A DNA stretch of 5,061 bases from a bacterium. Lineage in GTDB: Bacteria > Cyanobacteriota > Sericytochromatia > S15B-MN24 > VGJW01. Made by a program: the position numbers and the translations under genes. Positions within the stretch are counted from its first letter, which is position 1, and each line of letters begins with the position of its first letter. Below are positions 1 through 5,061 of the stretch, piece by piece. The notes under the pieces are model-generated. The model saw only the letters and a list, made by a program, of their open reading frames with translations. It made no database searches and was not told where the DNA came from. The stretch covers positions 1-5,061 of the forward strand of contig JAJYIO010000245.1 of assembly GCA_021790035.1 (NCBI GenBank), in the 5' to 3' direction.

Positions 1-54
1 GCTGCGCTTGCCCAGCTCCGGTCTGTACGAGGCGCTTTGGCGCCGAGAGCCTAA
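1..54 (+). CDS. possible C-terminal tail of an upstream gene (partial, weak)
   Basis: Frame 1 is open from the first base and ends at TAA 52-54, giving a 17-residue tail rich in Ala, Leu and Arg (AALAQLRSVRGALAPRA). It is the only plus-strand frame that closes before the protease gene, and its stop lies 35 nt ahead of the ATG at 90, a spacing that would suit a gene in the same direction. The fragment is too short to identify, and an open frame this short is expected by chance in GC-rich DNA. This is a weak call based on position only. Confidence 0.18.
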   Translation, partial: AALAQLRSVRGALAPRA

Positions 55-89
55 CGGAGCCCGCCCCCGACCTCGCATGCTCTTCGTCC

Positions 90-1169
90 ATGAGGATCGT
101 GGTGGCGCTGGTCGCGCTGTCGACACTTGCAGGATGCGGGTCGGTCGCTCCGGTGGCCGCGGGCCCCTCGGCTTCGAATACGCTGTCCATCCAGGCGACA
201 GTCCAGTCGGACTGCCAGTCAGGGGATCCCTGCGACGCGTCCAACACGTGGGACCTCACCGACATCGGCATCGACCCGTCGCACCGTCAAAGCTTCCCCG
301 GTTCGTCGCCGATCGTGGTCGCGACCATCGATACCGGTATCGACCCGAACCAGCCGGCGTTTGCGGGTTCCCTCGAGCCGATGATCGACCTCGAGGGCCA
401 GGACATCTATCGCGACGGTTCTCGTTCGATCACCTACGCCGGGCGTGATGGAAATGGCCACGGGACGCACGTGGCCGGCACGATCCTGGCCGTGGCGGGC
501 ACGGGGTCGGTGAAGATCCTCCCCGTCAAGGCGATCGGCAACTCCGGGGAGGGAGACGACGGGACGATTGCCTCGGCCATCCGTCAGGCGACGGACTGGC
601 GTGATCCACGGGATCCGAACGTGCGTGTCCGGGTGATCAACCTCTCGATCGGCGGCAAGCTTGGGTCGGTGGCGCTGGGCGATGCGATCCGGTACGCCGC
701 ATCACAGGGGGTGATCCTGGTCGCGGCCAGCGGAAACCAGAGCGAGGGCGTGGACTTTCCGGCCTCGATGCCCCAGGTGATCGCGGTCGGCGCGTCGACC
801 GTGACCGACGAACTGGCTCCGTACTCGAACTGCGGGCCATCTTTGGCCCTGGTTGCCCCGGGTGGCGACGATAATCAGGCGGTGTGGTCGACCTGGCCGA
901 CGTATCTGACGGCCACGGATCTCGATCACGGCGCCACGCAGGTTCACGACCACGCATCGATGGTCGGCACGTCCATGGCCGCACCCCACGTCACCGGCGC
1001 GGTCGCCTTGCTCCTCGAGCAGGATCCGACGATGACGCCCCAGCAGGTGCAGGCCCGTCTGGCAGGATCGGCCGTCAACCTGGGGTTGATCGGTCCCAAC
1101 CCATACTTCGGCGCCGGGCTCCTCTCGGTCAGCCGCGCCCTCGCGGACTGGGGGCCAGATGCACCCTGA
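90..1169 (+). CDS. S8 family subtilisin-like serine protease, predicted lipoprotein
   Basis: A secreted endopeptidase of the subtilase (S8) family, 359 residues. Residues 1-16 form a lipoprotein signal peptide: Arg2, a hydrophobic core, then the lipobox Leu13-Ala14-Gly15-Cys16, so the mature protein should be lipidated at Cys16 and membrane anchored. The catalytic domain spans about 54-350. The triad is visible as Asp81 (ATIDTGID), His124 (GHGTHVAGT) and Ser295 (GTSMAAPH), with oxyanion-hole Asn216 (AASGN). All key residues are present, so it should be active. Only about 35 residues separate Cys16 from the catalytic domain, and no inhibitor_I9-type propeptide is evident. Cys42, Cys48 and Cys248 could form disulfides. 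The ATG at 90 is chosen because the signal peptide begins there. No Shine-Dalgarno sequence precedes it, and the frame stays open upstream to the window edge without another ATG or GTG. The next gene follows closely and also encodes a predicted lipoprotein, suggesting co-expression. The substrate is unknown. Confidence 0.95.
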   Translation: MRIVVALVALSTLAGCGSVAPVAAGPSASNTLSIQATVQSDCQSGDPCDASNTWDLTDIGIDPSHRQSFPGSSPIVVATIDTGIDPNQPAFAGSLEPMIDLEGQDIYRDGSRSITYAGRDGNGHGTHVAGTILAVAGTGSVKILPVKAIGNSGEGDDGTIASAIRQATDWRDPRDPNVRVRVINLSIGGKLGSVALGDAIRYAASQGVILVAASGNQSEGVDFPASMPQVIAVGASTVTDELAPYSNCGPSLALVAPGGDDNQAVWSTWPTYLTATDLDHGATQVHDHASMVGTSMAAPHVTGAVALLLEQDPTMTPQQVQARLAGSAVNLGLIGPNPYFGAGLLSVSRALADWGPDAP

Positions 1170-1178
1170 GGGGACCTC

Positions 1179-1185
1179 GAGAGGG
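1179..1185 (+). promoter_or_regulatory. Shine-Dalgarno-like site deciding the start of the second lipoprotein gene
   Basis: GAGAGGG lies 9 nt before the in-frame GTG at 1195. The in-frame ATG at 1159 has only a G-run close in front of it, and the ATG at 1210 has nothing suitable, so this site favours GTG 1195. It also keeps the basic n-region of the signal peptide short. Confidence 0.45.
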
Positions 1186-1194
1186 CAGCCAGAC

Positions 1195-2127
1195 GTGCTC
1201 GCCAGATGCATGCGTAGGAGCGTGGCCGCCTTCGTGCTGGCTCTGACCGCCTGCGGCATCCTCGCGCCGACGACATGTTCCGGGAAGGTCGTCGCTCCGG
1301 GTGAAAAGCCGCTGGCGGGCGTGGTGGTCTCTTCGTCGGACGGTTCGACCCTGACCGATGACTCGGGCGCATGGCAGCTCGCGACCGATGCGAAAACCCT
1401 GACCTTCCGGAAACCTGGCTACCAGGTGCAACAACTTCCCGTCCGGAGTTCCGTGGTGACGCTCTCGCCGTCCTCCCACCCGCTCCAGGTCGTGTTCGAC
1501 GATCGCTGGGATGGACTGGCCTCGACCGGCCTGCAGCAGTGGCTGGCCCGGCAGGGCATGCAGGTGTACGACCTGAAGGCGGGAACCAACCCCGCCACGG
1601 CAGACGTGGTCGTCCTCTTGTCGCCGGCTTTCTTCACCCAGTCGCAGATATCCCCTTTGCTCTCGGCCGTTCGCTCGGGACAGACCCTCTTGCTGGCCGG
1701 GCAGTGGGGAGGCTACGCGGGTACGGACCTGGGAACCTTGAACACCCTGTCGGCAGGTACCGGAATCGAATTCGAGGGCTCCCTCGTGAGAGATCGCGCT
1801 GCGACCGATAGTGTCGACTCCTTCGTGCCCTCGATCCTGGAACCTGGGATCGCGTCGGCGAACGCCCCGGAGTTCTTCTCGGCCGGCGCCCTCGGCGTCG
1901 CCTCGCCCGCCCGCGTGCTGCTCCAGTCTGGCTCTCGCTCCTACCGCGTCAGCGCCTGGTCCGACGAGCCCCAGGACGTCGGGGCCGTCGCTCCCCTGGG
2001 GGCGGGCAAGATCATCGCGATATCGGACGCCGCGTGCTTCTCCGATCTGCTTGAAGATTCGGCGCAGCAACCTGGCTGGCAGATCGGCGGGAACGCCCAG
2101 CTGGCGCAAGCTCTCATCGACTACTGA
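1195..2127 (+). CDS. predicted lipoprotein with carboxypeptidase-regulatory-like and GATase-like (DUF4350-type) domains
   Basis: An uncharacterised envelope protein of 310 residues from GTG 1195. Residues 1-20 look like a lipoprotein signal: Arg4, Arg7 and Arg8, a hydrophobic stretch, then Leu17-Thr18-Ala19-Cys20. Residues about 29-85 resemble a carboxypeptidase-regulatory-like beta-sandwich: SGKVV, a KPLAGVVVSSSDG strand pair, TDDSGAW and FRKPGY are typical of that repeat. Residues about 97-310 look like an alpha/beta domain of the class I glutamine-amidotransferase-like or DUF4350 type: SGQTLLLAGQWGGY, LNTLSAGTGIEFEG, GAGKIIAISDAACFSD and the closing GGNAQLAQALIDY. I see no Cys in a nucleophile-elbow context, so a ligand- or partner-binding role is likelier than catalysis. 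The domain names come from pattern recognition, not a search. Alternative starts are ATG 1159, which overlaps the protease gene by 11 nt, and ATG 1210. It probably shares a transcript with the protease and acts at the same membrane face. Confidence 0.8.
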   Translation: MLARCMRRSVAAFVLALTACGILAPTTCSGKVVAPGEKPLAGVVVSSSDGSTLTDDSGAWQLATDAKTLTFRKPGYQVQQLPVRSSVVTLSPSSHPLQVVFDDRWDGLASTGLQQWLARQGMQVYDLKAGTNPATADVVVLLSPAFFTQSQISPLLSAVRSGQTLLLAGQWGGYAGTDLGTLNTLSAGTGIEFEGSLVRDRAATDSVDSFVPSILEPGIASANAPEFFSAGALGVASPARVLLQSGSRSYRVSAWSDEPQDVGAVAPLGAGKIIAISDAACFSDLLEDSAQQPGWQIGGNAQLAQALIDY

Positions 2128-2220
2128 AGATCGCCCGCTCGAGTCGACGCGGTCCGGGAAGTGAGGCCGTCGCGGCGGCGGTCGAAGGTTCGCCAGGATT
2201 CCGTTTTTGTGGCCGGCGGC

Positions 2221-2254
2221 TTGGTGCTCGATGTGGACTGGTACAATGAGCCCA
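2221..2254 (+). promoter_or_regulatory. extended -10 promoter for the UbiB-type gene
   Basis: An extended -10 element, TG-G-TACAAT, occupies 2239-2247 and differs from the TGnTATAAT consensus by one base. A weak -35-like TTGGTG sits at 2221-2226 with a short 15-nt spacer, but an extended -10 can work without a good -35. Six nt after the -10, A2254 is a natural transcription start, 7 nt before ATG 2261. AT-rich hexamers are rare in this GC-rich window and the site falls exactly in the gap between the two gene blocks, which supports it. No experimental evidence is available. Confidence 0.5.
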
Positions 2255-2260
2255 CTTCCG

Positions 2261-4108
2261 ATGTCTCTGCCCGAGCAGACGCCGCGCGGACGGCACCTCA
2301 CGTTCCCGCCCAACCCTCACCAGCGCCGGGTCGAGATCGCCTCGATCCTGGCCAAGTACGGCTGGGATATTCTGCTGTTCCGGCTGTCCCTGGTAGAGCT
2401 GCTGCCCGCAGGTCTCCGCCAGCGGATCCAGATGTCGTCGTTCCTCGCCCGGCGCGAACTCGAGGACGGCGAGCCCGATGCGGATCTGATCCTGCCGATG
2501 CCCAGCGTGTTCCGGCAGATCCTCGAGGAACTGGGCCCGACCTACGTGAAGCTCGGCCAGGTCCTCTCGACCCGCGCGGATCTCCTGCCACAGCCCTACA
2601 TCGACGAGCTGTCGCGGTTGCAAGAGCAGGTGACTCCCGCGCCCTGGCAGGATATGGAGGGGGTGATCCTCGAGGAGTGGAACCAGCACCACCCGGATCA
2701 GCGCGCCGGCTCGGTCAACGAGATCTTCCCGGATTTCGACACGGTGCCGCTGGCCGCGGGGTCGCTCGGACAGGTGTACAAGGCCAAGATCCCGGCGGAT
2801 CCGCGTGGAAACGGGGATGGCGCGCTCCGGGAGGTGATCGTCAAGGTCCAGCGTCCGGGGATCGACACGATGGTCGAGGCCGACATGGCCGTGCTCCTGG
2901 ATTTTGCTCGCCTCATCACGGCGCGAACCAAGTGGGGCAAGTGGAACGACCTCGTCGGACTGGCCGAAGAATTTGCGACCATCCTGCGCAACGAGCTCGA
3001 TTTCACCAAAGAGGCTTCCAATACCGAGGAAATCGGGGCCAGCCTCGCCCAGCAATACGGCGATCTGGTCAAGACGCCGCGAATCCACTGGGAGTACACG
3101 TCGCGGCGGATGCAGGCCCAGGAGTTCGTGCAAGGCTACAAGGTCTCGGCGCTCTTTCCGCGAAAGGATGGCCAGGGCTCGCCGCTGATCGAACTCAGCG
3201 TGGCCCAGCGCAAGCGCATCGCCGAGTCGCTGACGGTGTGTTTCCTGCGCCAGATCTTCGTGGACGGCTTCTTCCATGCGGATCCGCACCCCGGCAACGT
3301 CATGTTCCAGTTCCGGCGCGGCACGGATGCCATGCCGACGCTGGTCTTGATCGACTTCGGGATGGTCGGCCGCACGGATCCCCGGTCCCGGGAGATCCTC
3401 ATCGACTTCTTCCTGGCGATGATCCAGTTCGACGCGGTGCGAGCCACCGAGCGCATCCTCGAATACGGCCACCCGCAAGGCCATGTCGACAAGCACCAGC
3501 TCGCCATCGAGCTCGACCACCTCCTCCGAGAATCCCTCGGCCGTCCGGTGGCCGAGGTCCAGATGGGCAAGCTGATGCAGCGCGTCCTGGACCTGATGCT
3601 CCGGTACAAGGTGAGGATGCCCACCAGCTTCCTCTTGATCAGCCGGGTTCTCGTCACCACCGAGGGGATATGCCGGCAGCTCGACAAGGAATACATGCTC
3701 ATCTCGGTGGCCGAACCCTTCATCCGTAGCCTCATCCAGCGGCAATTCCGCTCCATCCTCGAGGGTCAGGAGTTGATGCGCCTGGCTCTCGACGTCAAGA
3801 ACTTCGTCTGGCGAACGCCCCGGCGCCTGGACGACTTCATGGCCCAGCTCAACTCGGGCCAGGTGCGGATCGAGACGGATTTCCGCAACCTGCACCGGCT
3901 CGAGCGCACCCTGACGGTCGCGGGAAACAAGATCGCCTTCTCCCTCTTGACCGGCGCGCTCATGCTGGCGGGCGCGCTGATGATGCGGGTCGACCACGGG
4001 CCCTACCTGTGGGGTTTCCCGGCTCTCTCTTTCGTGGCGTTCGCCGTGGCGGGCATTCTCGGGGTCTGGCTCCTGATCTCGATCCTGCTCACTGGCCAGT
4101 TGCAATAG
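2261..4108 (+). CDS. UbiB/ABC1/COQ8-family atypical protein kinase-like protein
   Basis: A membrane-anchored member of the ABC1/ADCK/UbiB family, 615 residues from ATG 2261. Studied relatives (UbiB, COQ8) are ATPases or kinase-like proteins supporting quinone or prenyl-lipid metabolism; the substrate here is not known. The family motifs are intact and in order: KxGQ at 97-100 (YVKLGQVLSTRADLLP), the alanine-rich loop at 165-170 (AAGSLG, then QVYKAK), the ATP-binding Lys195 (VIVKVQRPG), ExD at 245-247 (NELDFTKEA), the catalytic loop HADPHPGN at 339-346 with Asp341 and Asn346, and DFG at 365-367. Two C-terminal hydrophobic segments, about 558-575 and 586-610, form a hairpin anchor as in many bacterial members. 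Glycine replaces the usual third alanine of the Ala-rich loop. Start choice: TTG 2207 has an AGGA at 2195-2198 but would add a Trp-rich unlikely head; ATG 2246 overlaps the -10 element; ATG 2261 fits the predicted transcript. Acylphosphatase follows after 54 nt. The family call is near certain, but orthology to E. coli UbiB is not, so no symbol is given. Confidence 0.95.
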   Translation: MSLPEQTPRGRHLTFPPNPHQRRVEIASILAKYGWDILLFRLSLVELLPAGLRQRIQMSSFLARRELEDGEPDADLILPMPSVFRQILEELGPTYVKLGQVLSTRADLLPQPYIDELSRLQEQVTPAPWQDMEGVILEEWNQHHPDQRAGSVNEIFPDFDTVPLAAGSLGQVYKAKIPADPRGNGDGALREVIVKVQRPGIDTMVEADMAVLLDFARLITARTKWGKWNDLVGLAEEFATILRNELDFTKEASNTEEIGASLAQQYGDLVKTPRIHWEYTSRRMQAQEFVQGYKVSALFPRKDGQGSPLIELSVAQRKRIAESLTVCFLRQIFVDGFFHADPHPGNVMFQFRRGTDAMPTLVLIDFGMVGRTDPRSREILIDFFLAMIQFDAVRATERILEYGHPQGHVDKHQLAIELDHLLRESLGRPVAEVQMGKLMQRVLDLMLRYKVRMPTSFLLISRVLVTTEGICRQLDKEYMLISVAEPFIRSLIQRQFRSILEGQELMRLALDVKNFVWRTPRRLDDFMAQLNSGQVRIETDFRNLHRLERTLTVAGNKIAFSLLTGALMLAGALMMRVDHGPYLWGFPALSFVAFAVAGILGVWLLISILLTGQLQ

Positions 4109-4151
4109 ATTGACCCTGAATCGGATCGAACCCGGAGCGCCGTTCCGTAGC

Positions 4152-4158
4152 GAGGAAG
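4152..4158 (+). promoter_or_regulatory. Shine-Dalgarno site for the TTG-started acylphosphatase gene
   Basis: GAGGAAG lies 4 nt before TTG 4163 (6 nt when measured from its AGGA core). It is the strongest ribosome binding site in the window. It settles the unusual start, because the reading frame contains no ATG and TTG places the protein exactly at the usual acylphosphatase length. Confidence 0.7.
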
Positions 4159-4162
4159 AAAT

Positions 4163-4447
4163 TTGAACACCCCCCAGATCTACCGAGCCCACGCCTATGT
4201 CGCCGGCCGCGTCCAGGGAGTCTGGTTCCGGCAGACCACCGCTGACCGGGCCCGGGAGCTCGGCGTCGGCGGGTGGGTGCGGAATCTTCCCGATGGCCGC
4301 GTGGAACTCCTGGCCGAGGGCTCGAGAGATCAGATCGAGGCGTTGCTGGCTTTTGCCCGGGTCGGGCCACCGCTGGCCCAGGTACAGGCGGTCGAGGCCG
4401 ACTGGGAGACGGCCACGGGGGATTTCGCAGACTTCAAGGTGAGATAG
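4163..4447 (+). CDS. acyP: acylphosphatase
   Basis: A small cytosolic enzyme of 94 residues, the normal length for the family, that hydrolyses the carboxyl-phosphate bond of acyl phosphates such as acetyl phosphate, carbamoyl phosphate or 1,3-bisphosphoglycerate to carboxylate and inorganic phosphate. The signature loop GRVQGVWFR at 15-23 supplies the phosphate-binding cradle with catalytic Arg23, and the second signature GWVRNLPDGRVEL at 37-49 supplies Asn41, which orients the attacking water. Both residues fall at the classical acylphosphatase numbering. The fold is expected to be the ferredoxin-like alpha/beta sandwich; the second helix corresponds to about residues 55-67 (DQIEALLAFARVG). 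Translation begins at TTG behind a strong Shine-Dalgarno sequence. The gene lies 54 nt after the UbiB-type gene with no clear terminator between, and its TAG directly abuts the ATG of the next gene, so co-transcription is likely. Its physiological substrate cannot be told from sequence. Confidence 0.96.
   Translation: MNTPQIYRAHAYVAGRVQGVWFRQTTADRARELGVGGWVRNLPDGRVELLAEGSRDQIEALLAFARVGPPLAQVQAVEADWETATGDFADFKVR
4436..4442 (+). promoter_or_regulatory. Shine-Dalgarno-like site inside the end of acyP
   Basis: AAGGTGA, close to the AAGGAGG consensus, sits within the last codons of acyP, 5 nt before ATG 4448. It supports the annotated start of the following gene, and the stop-start abutment suggests coupled translation. 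Confidence 0.5.
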
Positions 4448-4975
4448 ATGTTGCCAGGCTCACCCTCGGGCCCGCGCGGCCCCGGCCCCACCCGAGGCCG
4501 GCCGGCCGAGCGTCCTCGAAGTATCGGTCGACCCGAAACCCGGGTTCCGGCCCGGGACCCGTCGGACACCATCGTCCAGACGATCTTGTTCGCCGGGTCG
4601 CGCGTCGATCCGAGCGGGCAGGAGCAGGCCTTCTTCAACCCGATGCAGGTGGTGCACGGCAAGACCTTTCCCGTACAGTTCGATCTCGTGATCCTGTCGG
4701 CGGTGCACGGTGCGCCCCGAGGCCAGGTCGGCTGCACTCACCGCCTGCTGGTGGAGGGTACCGAGGTCTATCGTTTCGACCACCCGCTCGCCGCCGTCCC
4801 TTACGACCAGACGGGCCTCTCGTTCCGCCTGGAGCTGCAGGCCCTCCAGATCCCCAAGCCCTGCACCTTGGTGATAAAGACCGAACTCACCAGCGGCGTG
4901 CGAGGTCAGGACGTGCCCCTGCGGGTAGTGGAGAGCGACAGCCTGCGGGCCAGGGGACTGCAGGCGCCTGGTTAG
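4448..4975 (+). CDS. hypothetical protein with Pro/Arg/Gly-rich N-terminus and beta-rich body
   Basis: I do not recognise this 175-residue protein. Residues 1-40 are low complexity, dominated by Pro, Gly and Arg (for example GPRGPGPTRGRP), and probably disordered. Residues about 41-165 have normal composition with alternating hydrophobic stretches that look like beta strands (FPVQFDLVILSAV 74-86, HRLLVEGTEVYRF 98-110, LSFRLELQAL 124-133, CTLVIKTEL 139-147, VPLRVVE 156-162), so a small beta-sandwich is my guess. Cys96 and Cys139 are the only cysteines. There is no signal peptide or membrane segment, so it is probably cytosolic. The ATG directly follows the acyP stop and has a fair Shine-Dalgarno sequence, which ties it to the acyP and UbiB-type operon. 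The next start-like codon in frame is a TTG at about residue 47, so the disordered head could be partly or wholly untranslated. Codon use resembles its neighbours. An inverted repeat begins 9 nt after the stop, consistent with the operon ending here. Confidence 0.75.
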   Translation: MLPGSPSGPRGPGPTRGRPAERPRSIGRPETRVPARDPSDTIVQTILFAGSRVDPSGQEQAFFNPMQVVHGKTFPVQFDLVILSAVHGAPRGQVGCTHRLLVEGTEVYRFDHPLAAVPYDQTGLSFRLELQALQIPKPCTLVIKTELTSGVRGQDVPLRVVESDSLRARGLQAPG

Positions 4976-4984
4976 GCCGACCAG

Positions 4985-5006
4985 GCCTCTGGCGCTCACC
5001 AGAGGC
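4985..5006 (+). terminator. inverted repeat, possible transcription terminator
   Basis: GCCTCTGG (4985-4992) and CCAGAGGC (4999-5006) form a perfect 8-bp GC-rich stem with a 6-nt loop (CGCTCA), starting 9 nt after the stop of the last gene. G4984 and T5007 could add a wobble pair. No U-tract follows on either strand, so it is not a canonical intrinsic terminator. It may act as a factor-assisted terminator or as an mRNA 3'-end stabiliser, and being symmetric it could serve both strands. Confidence 0.45.
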
Positions 5007-5010
5007 TCAT

Positions 5011-5054
5011 GTGGCGGTGAGTCAGGACCGGAGCCGCCGCAGGTCGACCGCCAC
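5011..5054. repeat. second inverted repeat at the right edge
   Basis: GTGGCGGT (5011-5018) is perfectly complementary to ACCGCCAC (5047-5054) across a 28-nt spacer, within which GACC (5026-5029) and GGTC (5042-5045) can nest a second short stem. It lies only 4 nt beyond the terminator-like hairpin. Its role is unknown: it may be an operator-like dyad, a structured untranslated region, or a chance pairing in GC-rich DNA. Confidence 0.3.
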
Positions 5055-5061
5055 CGGCCAG

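Noticed and set aside
31..44. A small hairpin GGCGC-TTTG-GCGCC ahead of the protease gene
   Set aside because: The stem is only 5 bp, no T-run follows, and such stems are frequent by chance in this base composition.
8..448. A 146-residue plus-strand frame overlapping the protease start
   Set aside because: The translation is Arg/Gly/Pro-rich with no motif, while the overlapping frame has a lipobox and the S8 catalytic Asp.
531..1506. Near matches to the cyanobacterial HIP1 octamer GCGATCGC
   Set aside because: Only 7-of-8 matches (for example near 531 and 1499) were seen and no perfect copy, which in GC-rich DNA does not indicate HIP1 enrichment.
2190..2213. A T5 run at 2204-2208 considered as an intrinsic terminator of the left block
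   Set aside because: No stable GC-rich stem lies directly before it; the only pairing found is a 4-bp GCCA/TGGC that spans the T-run.
1129..2313. A 394-residue open frame on the minus strand
   Set aside because: It is antisense to the second lipoprotein gene, with Arg/Gly/His-rich composition and no recognisable motif. The plus-strand frame has a signal peptide and domain-like patterns.
2161..3729. A 522-residue plus-strand frame overlapping the UbiB-type gene
   Set aside because: It is a +1-type shadow frame, rich in Pro, Arg, Ala and Gly throughout, and ends inside the kinase gene.
4115..4140. A T-arm-like GGTTCGATCC on the minus strand in the gap before acyP
   Set aside because: The flanking bases do not form the required 5-bp T stem, and no acceptor, D or anticodon arm can be found, so it is not a tRNA or a clear attachment-site remnant.
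2114..4192. A 692-residue open frame on the minus strand
   Set aside because: It lies antisense to the UbiB-type gene, whose family motifs are unmistakable. Its translation is rich in His, Glu, Asp and Arg without domain pattern, as expected for an antisense frame in GC-rich coding DNA.

Overview
This window carries five plus-strand protein genes packed end to end. The DNA is GC-rich, with G/C-biased third codon positions throughout. I see no RNA gene, CRISPR array, insertion sequence or phage gene. The host is a bacterium, probably diderm: two adjacent genes encode proteins with lipobox signal peptides and a third encodes a UbiB/ABC1-type kinase-like protein with a C-terminal membrane anchor. 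An extended -10 element just before the UbiB-type start, and start codons with weak or no Shine-Dalgarno sequence, would fit several high-GC lineages, such as relatives of Cyanobacteria, Chloroflexota or Myxococcota. I cannot place the organism more precisely.

Left block (90-2127): an S8 subtilisin-like serine protease lipoprotein with a complete Asp/His/Ser triad, followed at once by a second predicted lipoprotein. The second protein has an N-terminal carboxypeptidase-regulatory-like beta-sandwich and a C-terminal domain resembling class I glutamine-amidotransferase-like (DUF4350-type) folds without an obvious catalytic cysteine. Their spacing, a 25-nt gap or an 11-nt overlap depending on the start, suggests one transcript encoding an envelope-anchored pair.

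Middle (2128-2260): a 133-nt intergenic stretch holding the best promoter candidate of the window. Its predicted transcription start lies only 7 nt before the preferred start codon of the UbiB-type gene, so that mRNA may be nearly leaderless.

Right block (2261-4975): the UbiB/ABC1 protein, then, after a 54-nt gap, a classical acylphosphatase started by TTG behind a good Shine-Dalgarno sequence. Directly abutting its stop is an unrecognised 175-residue protein with a Pro/Arg/Gly-rich head and a beta-rich body. The three probably form an operon. The last 86 bases contain two perfect 8-bp inverted repeats, the first a possible transcription terminator, and the edge of an unidentifiable neighbouring gene.

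Nothing here is a clear new defence or mobile system. The least explained items are the protease/lipoprotein pair, the orphan 175-residue protein and a glycine in the UbiB alanine-rich loop.
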